NCBI GenBank assembly: GCA_028280195.1 | Contig: JANQMH010000105.1 | Coordinates: 1-57,089, forward strand | From: Exilibacterium sp. | GTDB lineage: Bacteria; Pseudomonadota; Gammaproteobacteria; Pseudomonadales; Cellvibrionaceae | DNA length: 57,089 bases | Direction of reading: 5' to 3' | Shown: piece after piece, positions 42,647 to 51,427 of the stretch | How the letters are laid out: every line of letters begins with the position of its first letter | Position numbering within the stretch: position 1 is the stretch's first letter | Program-made: the position numbers and the translations under genes | The notes under the pieces: model-generated | Databases searched by the model: none | What the model was told of the DNA's origin: nothing | Seen by the model: the letters and a program-made list of their open reading frames with translations, nothing else

Positions 42647-43624
42647 GTGACTCTGCCAGCACACAACCGACCTCAGATCTCCATCATTGCACCGCTGTAC
42701 AACGAAGAGGACTCGGTGGCGCCGCTTTATGAAGCGATCGCCGCAGCTGCCGAGCAGCTGCCCTACAGCACGGAGATTATCTTCGTCAACGATGGCAGCC
42801 GCGACCACACCATTGAGCGCTGCCGGGAGCTGGCCGCCGCCGACCCCAATTTGCGCATTATCGACTTTCGCAAAAATTACGGCCAGACACCGGCCATGGC
42901 TGCCGGTATCGACAATGCCAGGGGAGAGATCATCGTCACCATGGATGGCGATCTGCAGAACGACCCCAGCGATATCCCGATGATGGTGGAAAAGCTGCAC
43001 CAGGGCTACGATATCGTCGTCGGCTGGCGCCACAACCGGCAGGACAAACTGATCAGTCGGAAAATCCCGTCCGTCATTGCCAACAAGCTCATCGGCAAGG
43101 TTACCGGGGTGCCGATTAAGGACAACGGCTGTTCACTGAAGGTATACCGCTCCTCGGTTATGAAAAGCATGCCGTTTTACAACGAGATGCACCGCTTCAT
43201 TCCCGCGCTGCTGTCGCTGGCCGGCGCGCGCGTGGCGCAGGTAAAAGTCAAACACCACGCGCGCCAGTTCGGCGAGTCCAAATACGGCTTGTCGCGGGTA
43301 TACAAAGTGCTGCTCGACCTGCTGACCATGAAAACCATACAATCCATTGCCGACCATCCGGTGAGCTGGTTCGGCAAACTGGCGGTAACTCCTTTCCTGA
43401 TATCGGCCTGCACCGGCCTTTTCATCGTCCTACAGTTATTTATGGGCGAGGCCATTGTGGTAACGCTGAGCGTGGCGCTGCTGTTTTTCTCTCTCGGGAT
43501 ATTTCTGCTGAGCCTGGGGCTGCTCGGCGAACTGGTATACCAAAAAGGCAATATTGACGTTCACGATTACGCCAAACTGACGGCACACTCGAGCATTCAA
43601 CATACTTCTAATAAGGAACTCTGA
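42647..43624 (+). CDS. GT2 polyprenyl-phosphate glycosyltransferase (DPM1-like), catalytic member
   Basis: The GTG start at 42647 marks the beginning of homology and gives 325 residues. The GT-A domain has ISIIAPLYNEEDS, IFVNDGSRDHT and the metal-binding MDGDLQNDP (DGD at 100-102). Two C-terminal membrane helices follow (about 235-300), as in GtrB/DPM1-like enzymes that load a sugar onto undecaprenyl phosphate. The upstream frame passes through the tandem repeats and is excluded. The second GT2-like gene begins two bases after its stop. Confidence 0.88.
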   Translation: MTLPAHNRPQISIIAPLYNEEDSVAPLYEAIAAAAEQLPYSTEIIFVNDGSRDHTIERCRELAAADPNLRIIDFRKNYGQTPAMAAGIDNARGEIIVTMDGDLQNDPSDIPMMVEKLHQGYDIVVGWRHNRQDKLISRKIPSVIANKLIGKVTGVPIKDNGCSLKVYRSSVMKSMPFYNEMHRFIPALLSLAGARVAQVKVKHHARQFGESKYGLSRVYKVLLDLLTMKTIQSIADHPVSWFGKLAVTPFLISACTGLFIVLQLFMGEAIVVTLSVALLFFSLGIFLLSLGLLGELVYQKGNIDVHDYAKLTAHSSIQHTSNKEL

Positions 43625-43626
43625 CT

Positions 43627-44580
43627 ATGAGCATTGGCCAAGGCGATAAAACGCTGAGTGTTGTGGTGCCGGTTTATGAAAGGGCGGAAGACGCCGCACA
43701 ACTGTTTGTGGAGTATTACCAGCACCTGACCAAAGTCGTCGACAACGTCGAGTTCATCTATATCATCGGCGAGCGCTACCAGTCGGTGGCAAAAGAAATG
43801 GAAACGCTCTCCAGGGAGAAGTCTTACAAACTCAAGCTGATCATACTGTCGCGTGATTTCGGCGAAGCCACGGCTGTAAAAGCCGGCGTTGACCAGGCCA
43901 CGGGCGACTACATTCTGACCCTGCCACCTTACAAGCAGGTTGAAACCGAAGAGCTGGACAAGCTGATCGACGGCATTGGCGACTACGATCTGGCAATCGG
44001 CAAACGCTGGCCGCGGCTGGACAGCCAGAAGAATCGCTTTCAAACCCGGCTGTTCAACTCGATCCTGTACCGGCTGTCCGGCCAAAAATATACCGATATC
44101 GGCTGCGGCGCACGTCTGATCAAACGCGATGTCCTGGCTGAAGTGCGCATGTACGGTGACCAACTGAGGTTCCTGCCATTGCTGGCCTTCCAACTGGGCT
44201 ACCATTCCGTGGAAGTGGAGTTGAAGCAGGCGCCGGAGGAGAGCCGCGATCGCATCTACCGCCCCGGCGTCTATCTGCGCCGCTTCCTGGATTTGCTGAC
44301 CATCATCTTTCTGACCAAGTTCAATAAGAAACCACTGCGCTTTTTCGGTCTGATTGGCGCCGGCTCCATCAGTCTGGGGATACTCGGCCTGATTTATCTC
44401 GCCTTCGAGCGCCTTGTCTTCGGCGTCGAGGTCTCCGACCGGCCGATGCTGGTGATGTTTTCGCTGTTTTTTGTCCTCGGCGCGCAGCTGATCTCCATTG
44501 GCCTGATTGGTGAAACCATTATCTTCACCCATTCCAAAGAGATGAAAGAGTACCAGATCAAGGAAATCATCAATCAGTAG
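43627..44580 (+). CDS. GT2-like protein lacking the DXD motif (probable pseudo-glycosyltransferase)
   Basis: This 317-residue protein has the same layout as its upstream neighbour: LSVVVPVYERAEDA, then SRDFGEATAVKAGVDQATGDY, and two C-terminal membrane helices. At the site of MDGDLQNDP it reads LTLPPYKQVE (98-106), and at the site of VNDGS it reads IIGER, so both nucleotide/metal motifs are lost while the fold appears kept. A later GCGARLIKR matches the conserved NGCSLKVYR. It probably acts as a partner or regulator of the catalytic GT2, or uses a different mechanism. It is cotranscribed with the active member, with a two-base gap. Confidence 0.82.
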   Translation: MSIGQGDKTLSVVVPVYERAEDAAQLFVEYYQHLTKVVDNVEFIYIIGERYQSVAKEMETLSREKSYKLKLIILSRDFGEATAVKAGVDQATGDYILTLPPYKQVETEELDKLIDGIGDYDLAIGKRWPRLDSQKNRFQTRLFNSILYRLSGQKYTDIGCGARLIKRDVLAEVRMYGDQLRFLPLLAFQLGYHSVEVELKQAPEESRDRIYRPGVYLRRFLDLLTIIFLTKFNKKPLRFFGLIGAGSISLGILGLIYLAFERLVFGVEVSDRPMLVMFSLFFVLGAQLISIGLIGETIIFTHSKEMKEYQIKEIINQ

Positions 44581-44692
44581 CTGCGCTATGGCGCCATTGG
44601 CCTGGCGCCGCACAGGCCGGTGCGATGGAAAACCTGCAACGGGTTAAACAGCCAACTACAGTGATCTCGGAGAAGACAGCGGGGCTTATCAA

Positions 44693-45751
44693 TTGACTCG
44701 AGTAAGGCTTGCCAACCGCGGCGACTATGCCCAATGGGATGACTATGTTCTGGCAAAAGAGCGAGTTACCCCCTATCACACTATTGCCTGGAAACTGGCT
44801 GTCGAAGCGGCTTACGGCCATCGGGGGCACTACCTGCTGGCCGAGGACGGCGGCCGCATCGAAGGCGTACTGCCGCTGTTCTTACTGTGCCCGCCGCTGC
44901 TCGGCAACACCTTGTGCTCGCTGCCGTTTTGCGATGTCGGCGGCTGTCTGGCCGACGATGACGGTATTCGCGGGCAACTGCTGAGCGAGGCCTTTGCCCT
45001 GGCCCGCAACACGGCGGCGGCGAAAGTCGAGATACGGGAGGATGCGGCGGCGGATGCCGAAACCCCACTGCCGGGCCAGTTCGAGCATGCGCCCAAGGTG
45101 TCGATGACGCTGCCCCTGCCGGAGAATTCGCAGGCATTATTGGCGGGCTTTAAATCCAAACTCAGAAGCCAGATAAAGAAGGCGGAAAAGAACGGCCTGA
45201 CCTTCAGCAACGGCGCCGGCGAACAAGGCATCGACGCATTTTTTCATGTGTTTTCCCGCAATATGAAACAGCTTGGCTCGCCGGTGCACGCAAAACGCTG
45301 GTTTCAGGCGGTACAGCAGCATTTCGGCGACAATATGCTGCTGGGTCTGGTGAGCATGGGCAACACTGTGGTCGGTGCCGGTATCGTGCTGATCGCCGCC
45401 GGTAAAGCCTATATCCCCTGGGCCTCAACGCTGAGCGCGTTTAATCGCTATGCGCCCAATATGCTGCTCTACTGGCATCTGCTGCAGCAGTCATGCGACG
45501 CCGGCTGTAAAAGTTTTGACTTCGGCAGGTCAACCCTGGGGGAGGGCACATTCAGGTTTAAGAAACAATGGGGAGCGACGCCGGCGGTGCTGCAATGGCA
45601 GACCTACGACCCACAGGGGCAGTTACTCGAGGCGGGGGGCAGCGGCGGCGGCAGCGGTGCCCGCAGGGTGATTGAAAACGTATGGCGCCGACTGCCGCTG
45701 AGCCTCACCGTCGGATTGGGTCCCCCGCTGCGCAAATACATTACTCTCTAA
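44693..45751 (+). CDS. FemAB-like acyl/aminoacyltransferase, PEP-CTERM-associated type
   Basis: The TTG start at 44693 (GGGG eight bases upstream) gives 352 residues. It has the FemAB/GNAT-like signatures TPYHTIAWKLAVEAAYGH, GGRIEGVLPLFLL, FKSKLRSQIKKAEKNGL and FDFGRSTLGEGTFRFKKQWGA, which match FemAB-related proteins found in exosortase/PEP-CTERM exopolysaccharide clusters. FemAB enzymes transfer aminoacyl groups from tRNA. The family member in these clusters is of unknown specificity, and an aminoacyl decoration of the polysaccharide is plausible. It follows the GT2 pair by 112 bp. Confidence 0.85.
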   Translation: MTRVRLANRGDYAQWDDYVLAKERVTPYHTIAWKLAVEAAYGHRGHYLLAEDGGRIEGVLPLFLLCPPLLGNTLCSLPFCDVGGCLADDDGIRGQLLSEAFALARNTAAAKVEIREDAAADAETPLPGQFEHAPKVSMTLPLPENSQALLAGFKSKLRSQIKKAEKNGLTFSNGAGEQGIDAFFHVFSRNMKQLGSPVHAKRWFQAVQQHFGDNMLLGLVSMGNTVVGAGIVLIAAGKAYIPWASTLSAFNRYAPNMLLYWHLLQQSCDAGCKSFDFGRSTLGEGTFRFKKQWGATPAVLQWQTYDPQGQLLEAGGSGGGSGARRVIENVWRRLPLSLTVGLGPPLRKYITL

Positions 45752-45803
45752 CATTGACGACACAAGCCTATATGCATCGCAACACTGACCAGCCGAATTC
45801 GTT

Positions 45804-48416
45804 ATGAAACCTGTACCCATCACGCTCACGGAAGCATCCGGGATCGCCAGAACCGGCGAACCCTTCACAATAGGCATACCGTTTGCCCAGGGTGAGCTGC
45901 GCCATATCAATACTTTGACACTGACGCAAGAGGATGCCGGCGAGTTGCCGCCAGAGTTACCACTACAGGCACAGATAACAGCGACCTGGCCCGACGGCAG
46001 TATCAAATGGGCGCTACTGGATTTTCGCAGCGACGTGCCGGGCGCACGAGCGAAGCAACTGCTGTTACAGGCAGGTATCGAGCGCGAGGCAACAGACGGC
46101 CCGCAGATAAAAGTGACCCGGGAAGACGATCATATACTGGTTGACACCGGACCGGCCCAGTTCGGCATTGACACCGAGACCCTGCGCCCCTTCAGGCATG
46201 TCGCGGTCAACGGCAGCACCCTGGTCGCCGCCGGCGGCGCCAGTCTCGAACTGCGGGACGACAAGGGCGGCGGCTATACGCCGCAAATAGCATCTATCGG
46301 CAACGGCAAACACTGCGGCCGGCTGCGGCACACCTTAACCGCCACGGGTTTTTTTGAGTCCACCGGGGGCGATCGCCTGGCGGCATTTTCCGCCAGCCTG
46401 ACGTTTTATGCCGGCAGCGCCTCGGTCGCATGGGAGTTCACCATCACCAACACCAGGGCCGCCGCACACCCCGGCGGCCTCTGGGATCTGGGTAGCGAGG
46501 GCTCGATTTACTTCAGCGATATATCCGCGCGCCTGCGCGTTACGGGCGCCCGGTCGGCCCAGTGGCAAGCGGAGGCCGGCGCCGAATGGCAGCGCGACCC
46601 AAACCGCGACGGCTGTATTTATCAGGACAGCAGTGGCGGTGAAAACTGGAAAAGCAACAACCATAAAAACCGCCTGGGCGAGATCCCCCTGCGCTTCAGA
46701 GGCTACCAGTTTGCTGTTGACCAGCAGCAACAGCACGGCCTGCGCGCCTCGCCATTTTTCCATATGCAGAACAGCGGCGGCGGCGTCACCGCCCACCTGA
46801 AAGACTTCTGGCAAAACTTTCCCAAAGGTTTTTCCGCCCAGGACGACGTTATGGTGTTTAGTTTTTTCCCGCAACAGTTCGCCGATGTATTCGAGCTGCA
46901 GGGTGGGGAGCAAAAGACGCATACACTGTACCTGGACTTCAGCGGCGACAAGACTGCCCTGCAGTGGGCGCGACGACCGGCGACCGCAGTGCTGCCGCGG
47001 GAGGTCTATGCCAGGTCCGGTGTCGTGCCCAGCCTGCTGCCGGAACAGGTTCCCCATGGGATTGACGCCATCCTTGACGAAGGCCTGCAGGGGGAGAGGA
47101 GCTTTTTCGTCAAGCGCGAGATTATCGATGAATACGGCTGGCGCAATTTCGGCGATGTCTTTGCCGACCACGAGACCCTGCATCAAAAAGCAGGCGAAAC
47201 ACCGCTGATCTCACACTACAATAATCAGTATGATCCCACTTATGGCTTCGCCCAGCAGTTTTTTAACAGTGGCGATACACGCTGGTTCGAGCTGATGGAC
47301 GACCTGGCCAGGCATGTGGTGGATATCGATCTCTATCACACCGACCAGGACCGCGCCGAATACAACGGCGGCATGTTCTGGCACACCGACCACTATCTGG
47401 ACGCCCACACCTGTACCCATAGAACCTTTTCAAAACACAACGACACCAGCTCCACCCCGGGCCAGACCGGCGGCGGCCCCGGCGCCGAACACTGCTATAC
47501 GACCGGCCTGATGTATCACTACTACATCACCGGCAATGAGCGCTCGCGCGCCAGTGTGCTGCAACTGGCGGCCTGGATGGCACACCAGTATGAAGACCGC
47601 AAAAACCTGCTGGCACAGATCTGGTCAGTCAAGAAGCACGAAATCACCAAACTGAAAAAACTGCTCAAAGGCGAAAAGCCATTGCCTTACACTTATCCGC
47701 TGACAAGGGGTACGGGCAACTATATCGTCACGCTGCTGGACGCCTACGAGTTGACCCGGGACAGGCACTACCTGGAAAAAACAGAGACGGTTATCCGCGC
47801 AACACTCCACCCCGGCGACGATATCGCCAGCCGTAATCTGGAAAATATCGAGGTAAGTTGGTCGTATGTGGTACTGCTGCTTTCCCTGGTCAAGTACCTG
47901 GCGGTGAAAGAGGAAATTGCCGAACGTGACGATGCCTATGCCTATGCCCGGGATTCCCTGCTGGCCTATACCGAATGGATGCTGGCCAATGAGCGCACTT
48001 ACATGAGCGACCCCGACATTCTGGAGTTTCCCAATAAAACCTGGGACGCCCAGGAGATCAGAAAAGCCAACCTCTTCCTCTATGCCTCACTGCTGGACAG
48101 AGAAAAAAGCGACCGCTACCTGCAGCGCGCACGGGAATTTATGGACCATACCGTCAGAGAACTGGCGCAGGAGGAAACCCGGCACTTCTCCCGCATTCAA
48201 ATCATACTTTTGCAAAACTACGGCCTGCAATCGCTGCTCTCCGGCGGCGGGGCGCCGCAGCAAGGCAGTGACAGTGTCGAGGTCCATCACGGCATGCCAG
48301 CGACAGTAACGCTTTATTCACTGTTTTCCAGCAGCCTGATCAAGCTGTTTGTCGGCCTCAGGCACTTTTCACCGAAGCGGGAACTGGCATGGCTAAAGGC
48401 CAGAACCAATACCTAG
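45804..48416 (+). CDS. Large polysaccharide-active protein, PcRGLX/PL26-like (tentative)
   Basis: This 870-residue protein has an N-terminal beta-rich part (about 1-400: IPFAQGELRHINTLTLTQE, ATWPDGSIKWALLDF) and a C-terminal helical toroid (about 450-860: YNGGMFWHTDHYLDAHTCTH, GPGAEHCYTTGLMYHYYITG). This resembles the three-domain exo-rhamnogalacturonan lyase-like (PcRGLX) group. No signal peptide or membrane helix is visible, so it would be cytoplasmic unless exported otherwise. It lies between femAB and an acetyltransferase on the same strand. Catalytic residues cannot be assigned, and family membership is moderate. Confidence 0.55.
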   Translation: MKPVPITLTEASGIARTGEPFTIGIPFAQGELRHINTLTLTQEDAGELPPELPLQAQITATWPDGSIKWALLDFRSDVPGARAKQLLLQAGIEREATDGPQIKVTREDDHILVDTGPAQFGIDTETLRPFRHVAVNGSTLVAAGGASLELRDDKGGGYTPQIASIGNGKHCGRLRHTLTATGFFESTGGDRLAAFSASLTFYAGSASVAWEFTITNTRAAAHPGGLWDLGSEGSIYFSDISARLRVTGARSAQWQAEAGAEWQRDPNRDGCIYQDSSGGENWKSNNHKNRLGEIPLRFRGYQFAVDQQQQHGLRASPFFHMQNSGGGVTAHLKDFWQNFPKGFSAQDDVMVFSFFPQQFADVFELQGGEQKTHTLYLDFSGDKTALQWARRPATAVLPREVYARSGVVPSLLPEQVPHGIDAILDEGLQGERSFFVKREIIDEYGWRNFGDVFADHETLHQKAGETPLISHYNNQYDPTYGFAQQFFNSGDTRWFELMDDLARHVVDIDLYHTDQDRAEYNGGMFWHTDHYLDAHTCTHRTFSKHNDTSSTPGQTGGGPGAEHCYTTGLMYHYYITGNERSRASVLQLAAWMAHQYEDRKNLLAQIWSVKKHEITKLKKLLKGEKPLPYTYPLTRGTGNYIVTLLDAYELTRDRHYLEKTETVIRATLHPGDDIASRNLENIEVSWSYVVLLLSLVKYLAVKEEIAERDDAYAYARDSLLAYTEWMLANERTYMSDPDILEFPNKTWDAQEIRKANLFLYASLLDREKSDRYLQRAREFMDHTVRELAQEETRHFSRIQIILLQNYGLQSLLSGGGAPQQGSDSVEVHHGMPATVTLYSLFSSSLIKLFVGLRHFSPKRELAWLKARTNT

Positions 48417-48429
48417 CGAAGGCACAGCG

Positions 48430-49017
48430 ATGAGTTCGAGAAAGGCGTTGAAGTCGGCAGTGCGGTTTGTTTTTACCCTGCTTGTGCTGCCGCTGTACCT
48501 GCTGTACCTGGTGCTGGCGCAGATTGTCAATCGCGACGCGCTGTTCCAGTCCATCTCACAGCTGCTCAGCCTGTTACCGGGAAAACTCGGCATCTATTGC
48601 CGCGCATCCTACTATGCCCTGGCGTGCCCGGATACCTCTAAAGAGACCTCTATCGGCTTCGCCACTCTGCTCTCACACGCCGACACCGCCATCGCTGAAG
48701 GAGTCTATATCGGCCCCCAATCCAATATAGGCATGTGCAAAATCGGCAAAAACTGCCTGTTGGGCAGCGGCGTTCATATACTGAGCGGAAAAAACCAGCA
48801 CGACTTCAGCGATACCGATACCCCCATCAAAGAGCAGGGCGGTATCTATACCAGAGTCGAGGTCGGTGAGGACTGCTGGATCGGCAACGGCGCTATCGTC
48901 ATGGCCAATATTGGTGAAAAATGCATAGTTGCGGCCGGCTCAGTGGTCACCCAGGATGTCGACGCTTTTTCGATTGTGGCGGGCAATCCGGCCAAGGTAA
49001 TCAAACGACGCCGATAA
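48430..49017 (+). CDS. Hexapeptide-repeat O-acetyltransferase with membrane anchor
   Basis: This 195-residue protein has an N-terminal hydrophobic segment (FVFTLLVLPLYLLYLVLAQI, 13-32), then left-handed beta-helix hexapeptides (YIGPQSNIGMCKIGKNCLLGS, split across units). A HILSGKNQHDF loop follows, where the acetyl-CoA-using His is expected, and the end is GNPAKVIKRRR. It resembles WcaF/VatB-type sugar O-acetyltransferases. It follows the large polysaccharide-active protein by 13 bp, so it is probably in the same operon. Confidence 0.82.
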   Translation: MSSRKALKSAVRFVFTLLVLPLYLLYLVLAQIVNRDALFQSISQLLSLLPGKLGIYCRASYYALACPDTSKETSIGFATLLSHADTAIAEGVYIGPQSNIGMCKIGKNCLLGSGVHILSGKNQHDFSDTDTPIKEQGGIYTRVEVGEDCWIGNGAIVMANIGEKCIVAAGSVVTQDVDAFSIVAGNPAKVIKRRR

Positions 49018-49032
49018 TGTCGGGGCTGTCTT

Positions 49033-50433
49033 TTACAAGTTGAAATTTGGTTTTATGGCGGACTTTACCCACTTGAATTTCCCCGAGCGGGTTCTCTCCA
49101 GGCTATCGACATAAGAGATGTCGATATCGACATCATCCCCCAATCGATCGCGCAGACCTTTCAGCAGCAACTGCTCGTCGGCCCGGGAATAGTCCTTTTT
49201 CTTTACGATCTTTACTTCAATGGTATGCAGATCGCTCTGTATGATTTGAGATTCCTCGATATTGACCATCGGTTTAAAGGGGTGAGTCAGCACCGACGGC
49301 GATATCCAGCGGCCGTCCGGCAGCGTGATGATGGCCTCATTTTTGGTGGCCACATCACCCATCAGCGGAAAACTGCAGCCACAGTCGCAACTGACCTGCT
49401 GTAAACTACAGGAATCGTTGGTCTGGTAGCGAATCAGCGGGAAAGCAAAGTTATGCAGGCCGGTGGCGACAATTTTCCCCACCTGCCCCACCGGCACCGG
49501 CCTGCCGTCATCGTCCAGAAATTCACTGATGCCGTAATCCGAGTTCAAATGATGCCCGGCATGGGCCTTACACTCTGACGCATAGACGACCCGTTCAGCC
49601 ATACCATAGAAGTCGAATACCCGGCAGTCGAATGCCCGCTCGATAGCGCTGCGCTGCCAGTCGAACAGGGTTTCCGAGGAAGTCAGCACCGCTTTTAAGG
49701 GCAGCTGGTGGCCGCTGGCATTCAAGAACGACGCCAGTGTGTAGACCGTGGACGGGTACCCTTCCAGAAACTCGATACCATCGCCGTGCAGTTTATCAAC
49801 GTAGCTCTGCAAATAGTCTTTTTTCAGGTGAAAAGATGAGAGAAAGAGCTGATTGTTGATATAGTTTTTGCGCCAGAAAGGCGGCTTTGACTGCGCCGGC
49901 GGGCAGATTACCCGCCCCTGCAACGAGGCATAGACCTGCCCCCATTGCATCCCAGCCCACTCTTTCTGGCGCCGGTCAGCCACATGGTGCACGACGCAGG
50001 TATGAATATCGTAAAGCAGGTTCAGCGGTGTCCCGGTGGTGCCGCTGGTGTGGCCCTTGCGGAGTTTTTTGCGATTTACGGCGGTGGATATCATATCGTT
50101 GAAATGGGTATTGATATCCTGCTTGGTGAGCACCGGCAGCTTGTGCAGATCCTCGATGCTGTCGATATCCGCCGGTTTAACGCCGTGCGCCTTGAAGACC
50201 CTGTTGTAGTAGGGCACGGTATGATAAGCGTGCGCAACCAGCTGCCTGAGTTTGCGTGACTGGTATTCCACCAGTTCGGCGGGGCTCAGGTACTGGTTGC
50301 GATTAAACTCTTCATATACCTGCTCGAACTTCCTGCCGTATCTCTCGAAATACAGCTCCAGCGCTTTCGCATTCAATATCACTGACTGCAGGAATACAGG
50401 ACTTGAGAGATAGGCCTTTTCCAGCACACCCAT
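49033..50433 (-). CDS. PaaK-like phenylacetate-CoA ligase/adenylate-forming family protein
   Basis: ATG 50433 with GGAGG eight bases upstream gives 466 residues. Motifs are GHTSGTTGTPLNLLYD (P-loop-like), DFYGMAERVVYASEC, a Cys cluster CDCGCSFPLMGD and C-terminal RTRSGKFKWVK, as in the PaaK/coenzyme F390 synthetase-like group. Such proteins in capsule and exopolysaccharide loci are common but rarely characterised. It is last in the minus-strand operon capA-GT2-paaK-like. It may activate an acyl or aryl acid to decorate the polymer. Confidence 0.82.
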   Translation of the reverse strand: MGVLEKAYLSSPVFLQSVILNAKALELYFERYGRKFEQVYEEFNRNQYLSPAELVEYQSRKLRQLVAHAYHTVPYYNRVFKAHGVKPADIDSIEDLHKLPVLTKQDINTHFNDMISTAVNRKKLRKGHTSGTTGTPLNLLYDIHTCVVHHVADRRQKEWAGMQWGQVYASLQGRVICPPAQSKPPFWRKNYINNQLFLSSFHLKKDYLQSYVDKLHGDGIEFLEGYPSTVYTLASFLNASGHQLPLKAVLTSSETLFDWQRSAIERAFDCRVFDFYGMAERVVYASECKAHAGHHLNSDYGISEFLDDDGRPVPVGQVGKIVATGLHNFAFPLIRYQTNDSCSLQQVSCDCGCSFPLMGDVATKNEAIITLPDGRWISPSVLTHPFKPMVNIEESQIIQSDLHTIEVKIVKKKDYSRADEQLLLKGLRDRLGDDVDIDISYVDSLERTRSGKFKWVKSAIKPNFNL

Positions 50434-50455
50434 GCCACAAACCTCCAATCGGGAA

Positions 50456-51427
50456 TCAGCGCGCAGCCGGCGTCAGGGTGCCAACCAGCCCCTTTAACGT
50501 GCCCAGGCTTCTCCCCAGCAGGTAGAAGCTGTCAACGGAGAAAATGCAAGCCAGGGCCACCGGCGTCAGGGGTTTGAACTTTGCCCTGACGATACGCTTT
50601 GCACTCAATATCGCCGGGGGCAGCAGCAAAGCCATTGCAACCGCGGCAATCGGCAGGCGCAGGCCCGCGACCGTCATCACCAGGCCGGCAATGCCGGACA
50701 AATAAACGAGTACCAGCCAGAATACTTTGTCCTTTAACGATGCGCCGATGGCTTTCACATAGTTTTCCGAGTGCCACATCTGCCTTTTGATAAAATCGCC
50801 AACGGTGGTTGGGTTGCCCAGGTGCACAACACCGATACTCTTGTCAATGACAACACTGAAGCCGCTGGCTTTGAGCTGCTGGGAGAGCGCCGAGTCCTCA
50901 CCGGAGGTCAGCTGTTCATCAAACCCGCCGCAACTGAGAAAATCGTCCCTGTAGATAAAGATACAACTCCCCAACAGGTCTTTTTGCGACACGTTGCCGT
51001 CGGATTCCTGCAACAGCCAGTATTTCTCTATCCAGGCCGGATGCTCGCGCAAATAGAGATTACCGCCATAAACGCTGCGGCTGTCGGCCGCCAATAGCGC
51101 TACGCCCAGCTCCAGCCAGTTCTGCGGCACCAGGCAGTCCGAATCCAAAAACACCAGCACTGAGCCTTTGGCGTGCTTGACACCGTAGTTTCTCACCGCG
51201 CCGACGTTTACATCCGGCAGCTGCAGAGCCAGGTCGGCATATTGTTGCGCAATGTTGAAGCTGTCATCAGTGGAGCCGTTATCGACGGTTATCACTTCAT
51301 AGCGGTCTTTGGGATAGCTGATTTGCCGCAGTGTGGCGAGGCAGGACTGCAGATACTTCTGCTCGTTAAACACGGGCAGCACTATTGAAACAAAGGGTAA
51401 TGATCGATCCACCGCAGGGCCGCTCAA
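50456..51427 (-). CDS. GT2-family glycosyltransferase with membrane helices
   Basis: This 323-residue protein has VSIVLPVFNEQKYLQSCL, VDNGSTDDSF, the metal-binding LDSDCLVP and SGEDSALSQQL, plus about three C-terminal hydrophobic segments. The TTG at 51427 overlaps the capA stop (TTGA); a GTG at 51412 is a second possibility and still leaves the whole domain. It is an inverting transferase for polysaccharide assembly at the inner face of the membrane, coupled to capA. Confidence 0.88.
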   Translation of the reverse strand: MSGPAVDRSLPFVSIVLPVFNEQKYLQSCLATLRQISYPKDRYEVITVDNGSTDDSFNIAQQYADLALQLPDVNVGAVRNYGVKHAKGSVLVFLDSDCLVPQNWLELGVALLAADSRSVYGGNLYLREHPAWIEKYWLLQESDGNVSQKDLLGSCIFIYRDDFLSCGGFDEQLTSGEDSALSQQLKASGFSVVIDKSIGVVHLGNPTTVGDFIKRQMWHSENYVKAIGASLKDKVFWLVLVYLSGIAGLVMTVAGLRLPIAAVAMALLLPPAILSAKRIVRAKFKPLTPVALACIFSVDSFYLLGRSLGTLKGLVGTLTPAAR

